64,000 bases of DNA from positions 372,001-436,000 of the forward strand of contig JAGEMR010000015.1 of assembly GCA_021030915.1 (NCBI GenBank). Reading direction: 5' to 3'. Source of the stretch: Astrothelium macrocarpum (lineage: Eukaryota; Ascomycota; Dothideomycetes; Trypetheliales; Trypetheliaceae). Both the position numbers and the translations under genes were made by a program. This document shows positions 34,663 through 45,007 of this stretch, piece by piece (the first letter of the stretch is position 1; every line of letters begins with the position of its first letter). Under the pieces are notes generated by a model that ran no database searches, was not told the origin of the DNA, and was given only the letters and a program-made list of their open reading frames with translations.

Positions 34663-35676
34663 GACTGTCGCTTGGTGGTGAATGAATGAATGGATGATAT
34701 CACAAACTTGCTCATGATCACATTTTTACAATATTATTCAGAACATTGAAATTGAAAAGCTGGACAACAAAGAAAGTCATGATGCAAACGAAGAGGCATG
34801 CTGGCCTATCCACTATTATAACACGACTGGAATGAAACAAAGAGAACTGGATGTTTGAAAGCCAGATCCGGCCAAAACGTTTAAGCTGGGTCCTTTTAAA
34901 TACATTATTGACGACACGAAAAAGCCTACAGCCGTATGATACCTAGAGACGAAGATGTATCCAGCCCGAGAGTGAGATGAAGGGATGTAGGATGTTCAAG
35001 AGGACAAGGTATGGGTGCACATCGTGAAGGATTGATGATCGGATTATATAAACTCCGAATTCTTTGTTGGTCTACGCAGTCATGACAGTCACGCAGTCAA
35101 GAAATACCCCATCTTGTTGGCAAGCAGCAGTCAATATACGTTGGCAGCTGTATGACAAGCTAGGACAATTTCGACATCATCTGAATTTATATTACGTCAT
35201 CCTTTTTGACGTCCCACTGCCAGAAAGTGTTGCCAGAAATAATAATTGCTAAAGAATTCATAAAATTTCACAAGATCTCATAAAATTCCACAAAATTTCA
35301 TAACATTTCATGGACTTTTAGTAATTACTAAATAGTGGCTACTATTTTTATCGCAATGTAGTCCTTGGTGCCCGCCACAGTGGCCTAAATCTGGATACCC
35401 TGGTCTGAGGCGGAATCACTCGTCACAAGGAGCAAGTTGAGCAAGGAAGCTGGTTCGGAAATTCTGGTCACGCCATGCTTCAACATTCTTCAACCTCTAC
35501 TAACGCACTACAGGGGCATCGAGGTTGAGGCGAGCCTCATTTCGCCGACGTCAATTGTTAAACATACAAGGATTGATGTCACTGTGTTATGTAGAACATT
35601 GTCTCTTGAAAAAATACAAGCGCATAACAGAGAAACACCACGTTTCTAATATTGACAAGAACCGGAAGGCAAAAGA
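34663..35676. other. Intergenic region, 1.0 kb
   Basis: Contains the promoter of the orphan ending at 34662 and the 3' flank of the sulfate permease gene, plus an AT-rich imperfect 20-bp tandem repeat at 35259-35318. No gene seen. Confidence 0.5.
35259..35318. repeat. Imperfect 20-bp AT-rich tandem repeat, three units
   Basis: Units begin CATAAAATTTCACA at 35259, CATAAAATTCCACA at 35279 and CATAACATTTCATG at 35299, in exact 20-bp register. Confidence 0.7.
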
Positions 35677-38463
35677 TCAAACAGATGCAGGACCGCCAAT
35701 GACTTCTCTTGATGATACGGCTGGTCGCCCTTCCCCATATCTTTCAATATTTGCAATCGCCGATTGAAGTGCACTTGTAAGATCCGTGTGGAAGAGAGGT
35801 CTATTGATGCCCTGCGTAACTGCTACTCTGCTGGACGGCTGAGCATACGCTTTGCTTGTCTTCAATGTTTTGTCCATACTGTCCTGGCTCGACGAGCGAT
35901 CGCCCTCTGACGACACATGAAAGTCGCGCCGCTGAACCTGGACGTCTTCAATGTCTTGCCCATTATTGGCTTGGCTTTGGCTTCGACTCCTTCTCTTCCT
36001 CTCAGCGCGATTGAAACCGTATTCAGCCGCCTGAGCTGCCGAATCGTCACCCCCAAGCTCAGCAACACTAAATACCGGCTTCCATCGTTCGAAACTACCA
36101 TCTTCCGAGTTGATTGCAGGATATCCGAAACCAGCTGATGCCAATGCTCGTTTTGTCCAGCGATTAGTAATGTGTGCAAAATGCCATTCGACTACTTCTG
36201 GAGACGCATATCGGTCGAGTTGGTTTCGCACATCGATAAGATGTTGTATTGACGTGATATCTACATTGTTGACCGAGGAAAAGTCTAGGATGACGGCTTT
36301 CAGTGTCGGCCGATTGTCTTCCTGCTCGAGATCTTTGCCACGGAGAGGGCCAGGATCATTCCACGGACGGTCCTAAATTTCAATTAGTACATGCATCGAG
36401 AAGTAAACTAGTGAAACAACACCCACTCCTTTCTTGCCGTATGACATGGGATTTGTTCTACGGCACTGCTGGAAGATCACATGAACCATGTAGTCGAGGT
36501 AGTGATTCGCGTTCGGATAGTTGTAACCTTCAGAAAACCTGTAGATGAATACTCCAGGGTACGGCGCGCGTAACTGAATTTGCGGGTTGCTTCCATCCTT
36601 GTGGTCAATGGGCAGAAATACTTCTCTTGTCTGCACACCTTTATCATCACCAGACGTTCCCTTTCGGATACTTCCTGAAGTCGTGCCATACTTTGGCTCG
36701 TGTCCTTGGATAAGGTGATCGCCAACCACAGAATGTACTTTGACCTTACCCAGGAAACGGCCCCTGGCTTTAAAAACTCTCCACAGCAGCAATGCGGCTG
36801 AGACGGTGATAGTGACATAGACGCCGTCCTCAATCGTTGAGAAGACAGTGACAATAACACCGGCGAAAAAGATGATCACCTCCAAAGGCGAAACTCTCCA
36901 AAATTGATATACAGTATTCGGTGGAGTGATCAAGTCTCCTACAGCATGAATAATGACTGCAGACAGCGAAGCCTGCGAGATATAGAAAAACACTGCTGGT
37001 AGCGCATAGATAGCAAGAAGCACTACAATCGCGGTGATAAGTCCAGCAAGAGGTGTCCGTACGCCAGCCTTGGATTTAATAGCCGTCCGAGAGAATGAGC
37101 CTGTCGCAGGATAAGCACCAAGGAATGGTCCGAGCAGATTTGTGACTCCAATGGCTACAAGCTCTTGTGAAGGATTGATCTGGTAATTATTGACTCTTCC
37201 AAATGATTTTGAGATTGAAATGTGTTCAATGACCAAGACAATAACGGTGGCTGGTAGCTGGCTGGCAAAGGCAGATATTAACTCCGTGTCCACGTTGGGG
37301 ACCTTTGCATCCTTGAAGCCTAGATGAACAATCAGACAATAGCTTTCAAGGGGCGTAATCTCATCAACATACCTCTGGGAACCTTTCCAAGGATTTTGAA
37401 AATGGGTTTATTCCGATGATGCCTGTTGACCAACCAACTAATCAAAGTGTATAATAAAATGACAAATACCGTCCGGAGAGTAGAAGCATAGAAGAACGCC
37501 TTTCGGAATTTTGGGAACCGTCGTCCCCCATGAACGCACAAGGATCGAATCGCGTAGAGGAGGAACAGCGCGGTTAGTCCCATGGCAGCATCAATCTTGG
37601 TACGACCAAGATGCTTCAAGGTGTCTATAACAACAAGATACGTTGCACCGCGCGTAGAGAAGCCAGTGATTCCCATTAATGTTGGAACTTGCCCAACAGC
37701 AATATTCAGCGCCGAGCCCGTCATGAACGCAGAAATTGACGCCAGGGAGATAAAGTCGACGAGCCATCCAAGTCTCGTTATCCCGAGAAAGCACACTATG
37801 GCACCTCCTATGATTGCCAACGCACTACCAATGTCTTCGGAAGCCCATCGGCCAGGATGTTGCGCCTGGACCTGAAGAATAACGTTGCCTGTGACGGTTG
37901 AGAGTACGGCGACAGGCTGCACAGATTCAGTTGTGCTGATCAAGTCCCAGGAAGCGAAGACTTACCCCGATAGTAATATCCTTGGAAGTCGCAAAAAACC
38001 AGTAAATTAAAACACCCATAAACGAAGAGTAAAGACCAAACTGCACCGGCAATGTCGCCAATTGGGCGTAGGCCATACCTTGTGGAACAACAACTGCACC
38101 GACAGTGATGCCTGTTGCGCATTAGCTTTTTCAGTCGAGCAAATTATGATACCAAAACTTGCCAGCAATAAGATCGCCAATCAACCACTGCACATTATAG
38201 TGGGCAATCCACATAGTAAAGGGAAATAAGCTGTGAACATAGTGCAAAACCTGTCGGCCAGTAGGGAAATGCTCAGAAAACCATTCTGCTACTGTTGGCT
38301 CGTCCTCTACGTAGTCGTCGGCGCTCTCAACGGAAAAGACAGATTCTCCTCTGGTAACTCTGCTGTCATTGTCACGGCCCATCTCATTGCGATAGTCCAA
38401 TTTAATCTGGAGGACTCTGGCCAGGCCATGGCCGATCTTCGAGGAAGTTGACCGTGTGGACAT
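35677..38463 (-). CDS. Sulfate permease, SulP family with STAS domain
   Basis: Plasma-membrane sulfate/proton symporter of the SLC26/SulP family, similar to fungal Sul1/Sul2/CysB. Five exons (38463-38163, 38111-37966, 37916-37373, 37319-36427, 36372-35677) give 859 aa. A cytosolic N-terminus of ~100 residues leads into the SulP signature GITVGAVVVPQGMAYAQLAT, then 10-12 membrane helices (ISAFMTGSALNIAVGQVP; VIVLVIEHISISKSFGR; ELVAIGVTNLLGPFLGAYPA; GSFSRTAIKSKAGVRTPLAG). The C-terminal STAS domain contains AVILDFSSVNNVDITSIQHL. The tail is Ser/Arg-rich. Intron 1 (38162-38112) uses a GC donor, G|GCAAGT; only this junction keeps the SulP signature in frame. Start chosen at MSTRSTSS (38463); an ATG-less extension of five codons precedes it. 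Confidence 0.95.
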
Positions 38464-39358
38464 GATGTGGAACAACAAACTCTTAGATGGGACGAGGTCT
38501 TAGGAAGCTGCGAGGAAGATCCGAACTAGGATGAATCCCAATGGGGATAGTCTGGGTAGTGAGCAGGGTCTTATGCGCCTCAAACCTAAGAATCCAAGGG
38601 ATTGATGCGAGAGCCCTTGCGACTTAATACTTGCTATGGGAGGATCGAGATCAAGTTGAATGGCATCAACCCTCTTGCGCCTTTCGTTTCTTTTGCCTAC
38701 TAATGATGGCCCGTTAACTTGATCTCCAAGAAAAGTGGCGTGGCCAGGCGAGGCTGTACATAGAATCGCACTTGTTCTATTGGATCCTGGAGCGAGCGCG
38801 AGGCAGCTAGATTTCTAGAATGGATATTTCGAGCCGACCTCCGAGGAAATGGGGCAAAAGAGAGCAGTTGAAAAGAAGTCGAGATCGGCCTTTGGCACAA
38901 GGCTGGTAGTCCTAGCGTAAACGACGGCAATGAGTTCAACAAGCGCAAATATCAACAAAAAAACTGCGCGGACCCCATTCAACGGTACTCAAGCGTTCAG
39001 ATACTCAAGGAGGAAATATCGAACGTGGAAGATTAAAGTTTGGCCTGACCAAGAAACCTAATTTAGATTCCAATGTAGAAGAATCCAGGCAGCGATGTGA
39101 TCATTGGCCAGGGAGCGAGAGAAGGGTACAACTCTTGCGCAGATGATGAGGTGAGATCAGAGGCATGTTGATGCCATGTGTTCGGCGACCCAGAAAGTTC
39201 ATCATGCACTAACGCAATCACGACATGCGGAACGAAACCAGAAGAGGAAGAGGTAGCGGAAAGCTTGGATCCTTTTGCTGAGCGTGGTCCGAAAATTAAA
39301 ACAGAGGTCACCAGCTCGGCCCTCCAGTTGCGCGTCTTAGGCCCTGGCGATGCGGTAG
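38464..39358. other. Upstream of the sulfate permease; unresolved
   Basis: Promoter of the permease, plus possible 5' exons of the small plus-strand gene at 39359-39681. The frame MFGDPESSSC... (39178-39252, ending EEEE before a GTAGCG donor) joins in phase with 39359 and is the best candidate, but I could not confirm it. Confidence 0.35.
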
Positions 39359-39681
39359 AGCAACGCTTTGTCGCCCTGGCAGCCAATCAACGGCGCAATA
39401 AATTGTATCATTCAGCTCCGCGATGATGTCGAAACGCCTCCAATTTTGAGAGCATTCCCTCTCTTCGGCAGTGCGTAGTGGAGAAATGACGCGACGATGA
39501 GGAAATTTTTTTCATCTGAAAGCATTTGAGACGTTGATGCCAAGCTTTTGTTCTCAGATCTGAAGGGGCATTGTACATGACAGAGAGGCTCATGACGCTC
39601 GAGCGGGAGCGAGAACTGGCATACGAATCCCATGCCATTCCGGAGACGCCCGAACGCAAAACTTACCGTGTTGGTGGATAA
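39359..39681 (+). CDS. Unrecognised small spliced gene (C-terminal exons)
   Basis: Two consecutive segments look coding and splice in phase: exon 39359-39474 (NALSPWQPINGAINCIIQLR, then DDVETPPILRAFPLFGSA) and exon 39558-39681 (SEGALYMTERLMTLERERELAYESH, quoted in part, ending ERKTYRVGG and TAA), joined across an 83-bp intron (GTAGTG donor, TTCTCAG acceptor). The combined 79 residues have even composition and a charged helical end unlike random frames here. The 5' exon(s) are not settled; an exon ending at 39252 is possible. I do not recognise the family. It lies 248 bp upstream of BUB2 on the same strand. If it is not a gene, the main alternative is a chance pair of open segments. Confidence 0.45.
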
Positions 39682-39929
39682 GTTCTTCTACTCATCCCGA
39701 GCGTGAGGATAAGGCCCTTCAGGTTTACGGAGTACATAAAGAAGATGCCTGTGGTGTTCATGGCGCACGTGGAGAGCATGCTTGATAAGGTGGCTGGAGC
39801 GCCTCTAGCGCGCTACCGAGCAGTCATTGGTGGAGGAGGCTCGACGCGTGCAACGCGCTTCTCATCCATCCCACCAGCCCGCTGCAGAAATCCAATGACA
39901 TTGTACCTGTCTTGTAGCAGTTGAACTTC

Positions 39930-41070
39930 ATGAAGCTTGATCATTATCTCCGTGGTCCACCCTCTGGCGACATTGTCAAAGGCTTGGAAGAGATTCGGCT
40001 TGCTGTGCTATACCATGGTATCCCCAGCAACAACGACGGCATTGTAATTAATAGCCCGCATTCCATATCGTCCAGATACTAATGAGTTATAGTCTGATCT
40101 CCGCATATACATTTGGCTAATTTTGCTCAACGCTGCACCCATCAAGACCGACATCTACCTTGATCTTGTCCGTCAAGGCCCTTCTCCCGCCTACACCAAA
40201 ATCCGCAATGATACTTTTCGCACTCTAGCAACAGACCCTCTCTTTCGACGCCGAGTCACGGAGAACAGTTTGACGCGCGTTCTAAACGCAGTCGCATGGA
40301 AACTCCATGATGCCCACGAAGCTCGGGTGAATGGTTGGCAGTCACCGCCAACACTACCTGCTCCAAACTTGCTCAGAACCGGGGGTTCTGTCACTGGTAG
40401 TCCAGAACAAAGTCTCCGTCTAAGCGCGTCGCCGAGAGGGAAAGCTAGTGCAACGGGCACGGAAGGATCAGATGTTGGAGCGCAGCCTGCGACTGAACAG
40501 CCCGGATATGTTCAAGGGATGAATGTGCTTGCTGCGCCCTTTCTCTATGCTGCGCGCTCAGAGGCGGAAGCTTTTGTGGCCTTTGACACTTTTTTGCGAC
40601 GAGAATGCCCTGGATATATCAAGCCTTCCATGGACGGGGTACACCGCGGACTGGCTTTGGTGGATAGAGTCCTGGAGGTTGTCGAACCGAAGCTAGCGAA
40701 TTATCTCCATTCCAAAGGTCTCACAGCACAGATATATGGTTTTGCGAGTGTCACAACTTTGTGCGCGTGTACACCTCCCTTACCAGAAGTGCTCAATCTG
40801 TGGGATTTTCTACTGGCCTGGGGCGTGCATTTGAATCTTCTGTGCATAGTTGCGCAATTAATCATCATAAAGGAGCAAATCCTACAGAGCCCAAGGTATG
40901 AAGATGGAATGATTAGACTATACATGGCTAACTTTTGCTCCATCAGTCCCAACCAGCTTCTTCGAGCGCTTCCACCCCTTGAATCTCAAACAATCAAGAT
41001 GATCGTGCTGAGCATTGTTGAGAAGCTGCCTGAAGATCTCTATCAAGAGATTATCAGACACGCAAAATGA
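39930..41070 (+). CDS. bub2: Mitotic checkpoint GAP Bub2 (TBC domain)
   Basis: Bub2, with Bfa1, is the GTPase-activating protein for Tem1 that restrains mitotic exit or septation (Cdc16/Byr4 in fission yeast) at spindle poles. Two exons, 39930-40043 and 40093-41070, with a 49-bp intron, give 363 aa. The TBC domain shows an arginine-finger motif IRNDTFRT (IxxDxxR) and the glutamine finger YVQGMNVL. Then come FVAFDTFLRRECPGYIKPS, GLALVDRVLEVVEPKLANYL, LNLWDFLLAWGVHLN and a C-terminal SIVEKLPEDLYQEIIRHAK. A fungus-typical Gly/Ser-rich insertion separates the two fingers (around residues 115-160). The start MKLDHYLRGPPSGD is the first ATG in frame after a TAG acceptor-like site, so one more 5' exon cannot be excluded. 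Confidence 0.92.
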
Positions 41071-41216
41071 ACCACATATTGAGGCAAATCCTAGAGGGCT
41101 TAGCCACTGGGCATTCCAATCCACAAGTAGTCGGACCGATGGATGTCACTGGAGACTGGACTTATCATGCCAAGCCTTGTCGGAGATTGGTATCTACTTT
41201 GCTCATTCCTTCCGAT

Positions 41217-42569
41217 TTATGTGGCTCCTCGGAGAGATTGCAAAGCTTTCATCTCCTCTGCGACATCATCCAGATCATTCTGGCCTTCTTCCAACACCTT
41301 CTCTCCAACGCCGACCTTGTCTTCAACATATTTGCGCAAATCCTTGCTCGCGCTGGTCGATGCTTGATGCCATGCTGATGCTTTAGCCTGGGCGCCGGCC
41401 GGCAGAAGATGACTTTCCTGCGCAAGGCGCTCAAGTGTCGCCTTCTGATCGTTCTCGACGCTCGCTAGCTGACGTCGGAGGAACGCGCTTTGAGAGAGTA
41501 GCGCTTGGGAATTTTGGGCCATGTTTCTGAGCGACGAGATGTGGGGCAGAAGCGTCACTGCCTGTGATGGTTCTTTGGTAGCACTGGTCGGACTGTGAAT
41601 CGGTGGCTTAGATGAATGGATGGACAAGAGGGTGCGCTTCGTAGGACTGGTTGGAGATACCAATGTGGTGGATGTTCTATCCGTTGATTGAATGAAACGG
41701 ATCAATGATTCGCGAGCGGCTATATAGTTCTTGTATTGCTCTTCAATGTCAGAAAAAGCTATATTCCGAGAAGCCGAGCCATTCGATTCCATCTCCGTCC
41801 TGTCGATTTCGTGTGTAGATGGATCTTCTGGCACCTTTGCTAGCTGCTCCTCAATCCAGCTGATGAGCTCGTCTCGCGCACGACGCAGAGCAAGTACTCT
41901 TTCTTGCAGGTCCTGCGCTGCTGTCACACCATCTTTTTGAATGTTCGAATTTACGGCTTGGTCCATATCATGCTTTGCTGCGAGAACCGCTTTTTTGAGC
42001 TTCCATATAAGCTCATCGTTACCAATGTCATCGCAGCCATTCTTTGACATAGGAGGTGGTGCCTCTGGATGGTCTCCAGTTGACTGCTTCACTACATTGC
42101 TGATACCCGATTTCATGTCATTTGCCTCGCTGTTGAGCGAATTAAGATACTGTCGGAGGACTTCAAGGCGTCTCTGACGCTGGCGAATGCGGAGTAGTTC
42201 GACATATTCTTCCGGGCTTCCCACTTTCTTGAAATTGGCCTGTCCATCGTCTCCCTGCTTCGTTCTATGCTTCAACTCTTCCAACTCGGACCGTAACTCC
42301 TCCAATCTGGCTTTTGCTGCAGCATGAGCTTGCAGGGCCTTAGTATAAGATTTTCTGATGCCACTGATTGAGGAAGGAATATTCCGGTAATCAGCTGTGT
42401 CCGAAGGAACTGCGTGTGTCAAGTGGGATGCATAGTCATCATTGCTTTTGAATTGCGCGAAAAGATATTGGTCAATCTGCTGCCGAATTCGGAGAGTCTC
42501 CCCGCGATCATGTATATACGGACTCAGGGCTTCTTGCACAGCTGGCAATGGACACGGGATTTGGGACAT
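41217..42569 (-). CDS. Uncharacterised coiled-coil protein (450 aa)
   Basis: A single exon. The frame is open to 42701, but I prefer the ATG at 42569 (MSQIPCPLPAVQEALSPYI), where protein-like sequence begins; an ATG at 42602 is the alternative. Residues 70-200 and 260-350 are predicted helical and coiled (KARLEELRSELEELKHRTK, ELLRIRQRQRRLEVLRQYL, AAQDLQERVLALRRARDELI), separated by a Pro/Asp-rich linker; the end (EKVLEEGQNDLDDVAEEMK) is again a coil. No known domain, membrane span or signal. Such architecture occurs in kinetochore, spindle and augmin-like proteins, but I see no specific signature. It converges on BUB2 with 146 bp between stop codons. Confidence 0.75.
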   Translation of the reverse strand: MSQIPCPLPAVQEALSPYIHDRGETLRIRQQIDQYLFAQFKSNDDYASHLTHAVPSDTADYRNIPSSISGIRKSYTKALQAHAAAKARLEELRSELEELKHRTKQGDDGQANFKKVGSPEEYVELLRIRQRQRRLEVLRQYLNSLNSEANDMKSGISNVVKQSTGDHPEAPPPMSKNGCDDIGNDELIWKLKKAVLAAKHDMDQAVNSNIQKDGVTAAQDLQERVLALRRARDELISWIEEQLAKVPEDPSTHEIDRTEMESNGSASRNIAFSDIEEQYKNYIAARESLIRFIQSTDRTSTTLVSPTSPTKRTLLSIHSSKPPIHSPTSATKEPSQAVTLLPHISSLRNMAQNSQALLSQSAFLRRQLASVENDQKATLERLAQESHLLPAGAQAKASAWHQASTSASKDLRKYVEDKVGVGEKVLEEGQNDLDDVAEEMKALQSLRGAT

Positions 42570-42915
42570 TGTACCACGGAGGTTGTTGAATTCAAGACCC
42601 ATGCTTTCCCCAAAACATTCAGGATGTGATGTTGCAAGCGCGACGGCCAAAATACTCCGACGCGTCGAGATGTTGCATGGCGCCACGGCTTTAATTCTCA
42701 ATTCCCGGCAATCATCGTATCAAAGTTTCTACGTCACTGGCTCAAAATTTACCCTAACATTTCGCCATCCTAATTACCTAGGTTGGTCATGATATTGGCC
42801 AAAGATGAACTTGACAATTATGCTGAGCTACTTCCTGTAGTGGCTCACGTTGATCGTCATCAAGCCCATCTTCACAACACTGGCCGATAGTTAGAGACAA
42901 TTCCTTCCCACCATT

Positions 42916-43239
42916 ATGCCAGCATCTACAGGTGCGAGCTCCAGTCAGAGACAAGGCGTGGATATGAGCAGGAGCGTTGGCAATACCGCATCCCCGAACA
43001 TCCCTTCTGAATCGAAGAAGACCTCATTTTGGACCTCGTTTTTCTCGTTCACGTCAAAGGACAAGGGGCCTTTGCCCACTCAGGAGCAATGGCTCGAGCA
43101 TCAAAGACAAGAAAACAAGGATAGGTGATTTCCTTTTGGTTCATTATTTTTGGTGATTGTCACTTAATATTGCCGTAGATCTCCTGCCAAAAAGGAGAGG
43201 AAGGGAGGTACTTGGACGTGGTGGCTTACTCTGGGATGA
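42916..43239 (+). CDS. Small uncharacterised protein (89 aa), spliced
   Basis: Two exons, 42916-43124 and 43179-43239, with a 54-bp intron (GTGATT donor, CCGTAG acceptor), give 89 aa. The splice removes a stop right after the donor and extends the protein by about 20 residues to TWTWWLTLG. Sequence: a Ser-rich N-terminus, a hydrophobic aromatic patch KKTSFWTSFFSFTSK, PLPTQEQWLEHQRQENKDR, a basic SPAKKERKGG and a Trp-rich end. Not recognised. The aromatic patches could be short amphipathic membrane-binding segments (inference). The ATG follows a CACCATT-type leader. It is divergent from the coiled-coil gene with a 346-bp shared promoter. Confidence 0.6.
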
Positions 43240-43643
43240 ATTTGGTATTGAAGAGCTGGATATTGACCACGTCTATTCAGTCCGACTTGGCCAATCCTCG
43301 ATCGATACGTCGTAGCAGAGGAGTGTCTCGGCTTATGTGCAGCTATAACGAAGCTGTATTGATGTTGGTTAATAGATCGTCATCCCCTGTCACTATCATC
43401 AAAGCAGAATGAGAGCTATTGGGTCTTATTGCATTTGGATAAACTGGATTGCTAGATCAGCGACATGTACGACTTCCTTTCCTGTAGTAAACTGTGATGC
43501 GCCTCTCAACCAAATTGTAAAAGAAAGAATTGAGATGAATTGTGCAGCCACGACGACAGAAAGCAAAGGAGAAAACAAAGGCGGTGGCAGAATCTCTCGA
43601 CCCATCTAGCAATGGCCGGCGTCAGATCGGCGTCACAATCACT
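43240..43643. other. Intergenic region upstream of the ANCHR-like gene
   Basis: About 400 bp. The ANCHR-like frame is open upstream of its ATG from about 43540, without another ATG. No separate gene seen. Confidence 0.5.
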
Positions 43644-44786
43644 ATGCCAGACATTGAAAATGACCTTCTCGCTCGTCTGAATGCCCTGAAAAAGTCTCAC
43701 GTTTCTTTTAACAAACCTTCAGATCGTGTTGAGTCACCGGAAAAACCGGTGCCCATTGTAGCAAACGATGCTGACGATCTTGCGGCTCGCTTTCGTCGCC
43801 TCACATCGTCTTCCGGCCAAAATGTAGTAAATCAATCAACACCCAATACGAATGCCAGGTCTTCAATAGAACTTGGCCCTAGCTTACTGCAACCTGAAGC
43901 AGAATGGAACGAAGAAGACGATCGGACCTTGGAAGAGTTGCTCCATGATATTGGCCCAGAGGATGGATGGAAGCTTGATCCAGAAGATGCTAGAGAAATT
44001 GGAAAGCTCCTCGACGAAGCTCGTAAGACACTGTCTCATGAGGAAACGGAGCAGTCTAGACATAATCTAGCCAATCTTGGGAGTGAGAACGAAAGCCGGT
44101 CAGCCAAGACCGAAAAAGATGACACTCAACAATCGTTATATGATGCTGAGAACACAGAAATACTTCAACGCACAGCGGAGCAGGACGAGCGTGACGCTGA
44201 GAACGTAATTTCTCAAGCACTGACTGAAGCTGATTTCGATGAGCGTCATGGGCTGGAATCGGCTTCTGATCTACATCAGAGCATAGGAGTTGTTTCGGAG
44301 GCCAGTGATGATTTCCAGGTAAATTCTCTTGATCAAAAACCCAACTCAAGCCTCCAAACGACGGTTGAACTTCCATCGACTCCTTCAACTTTGCCCAATG
44401 CCACTTCACATACTTATGCCCAGGCGTCTACATCGTCATCCCAAGCAAGTCCATCGATTAATGATCTTGCCGCCCGTCTTGCACGATTATCAGCCTCGCC
44501 CTCACCACGGCAGTCCTTATCCCCTACTTTGCCTTCGGTGCCGGCCTTTTCGCCCGCTAAAAAATCGATACGCCTCACCAAAGCAAGACAAAAGCCAAGC
44601 AACCGACAATATAGTGAAGCCGAAATTGATAGCTGGTGCATTATCTGTTGTGACGATGCGACTGTTAAATGTCTTGGCTGCGATGGTGATTTATACTGTG
44701 TGAAGTGTTGGAATGAAGGGCATAAGGGCGAAAGCGCAGGATACGAAGAAAGGATGCATAGGGCGGTGGAAATGAACAGGGATTAA
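43644..44786 (+). CDS. ANCHR-like protein: MIM1-like repeats plus C-terminal B-box/FYVE-like zinc finger
   Basis: A single exon of 380 aa from the ATG at 43644. Residues 5-16 (ENDLLARLNALK) match the MIM1 consensus (D/E)xxLxxRLxxL(K/R) exactly; DLAARFRRL at 45-53 and DLAARLARL at 274-282 are further copies. MIM1 motifs bind the MIT domain of the ESCRT disassembly ATPase Vps4. The C-terminus has a zinc finger with Cys332, Cys335, Cys343, Cys346, Cys352, Cys355 and His360 (CIICCDDATVKCLGCDGDLY). This combination is that of human ANCHR/ZFYVE19, the abscission checkpoint regulator that holds VPS4. Function in fungi is inferred: coupling ESCRT/Vps4 to septation or endosomes. The middle is acidic and disordered, with a conserved-looking DDRTLEELLHDIGPED segment. 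Confidence 0.78.
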   Translation: MPDIENDLLARLNALKKSHVSFNKPSDRVESPEKPVPIVANDADDLAARFRRLTSSSGQNVVNQSTPNTNARSSIELGPSLLQPEAEWNEEDDRTLEELLHDIGPEDGWKLDPEDAREIGKLLDEARKTLSHEETEQSRHNLANLGSENESRSAKTEKDDTQQSLYDAENTEILQRTAEQDERDAENVISQALTEADFDERHGLESASDLHQSIGVVSEASDDFQVNSLDQKPNSSLQTTVELPSTPSTLPNATSHTYAQASTSSSQASPSINDLAARLARLSASPSPRQSLSPTLPSVPAFSPAKKSIRLTKARQKPSNRQYSEAEIDSWCIICCDDATVKCLGCDGDLYCVKCWNEGHKGESAGYEERMHRAVEMNRD

Positions 44787-45007
44787 TTTCTTGCTGAGAC
44801 GGCGTGATAAAATTGATGTGATAACGCCATGCTGAGAGATGATGTCGCGAGTGCATCCAGCATTACCCAATTGCAAGAGAACATCAGTCATACTGCGCCG
44901 GATATCATGCTACAAAATCTAGTATCCCATGTGTTTATACACACTTTAAACAACCCAAGAGAAACGCTCCGCTGAACATGTAAAAATCCTAACTTTTACC
45001 TAACCTA

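Noticed and set aside
38700..38948. 82-aa minus-strand frame resembling a mitochondrial presequence
   Set aside because: Begins with TTG, has no ATG and no splice partner; Arg/Ser/Leu richness alone is weak evidence.
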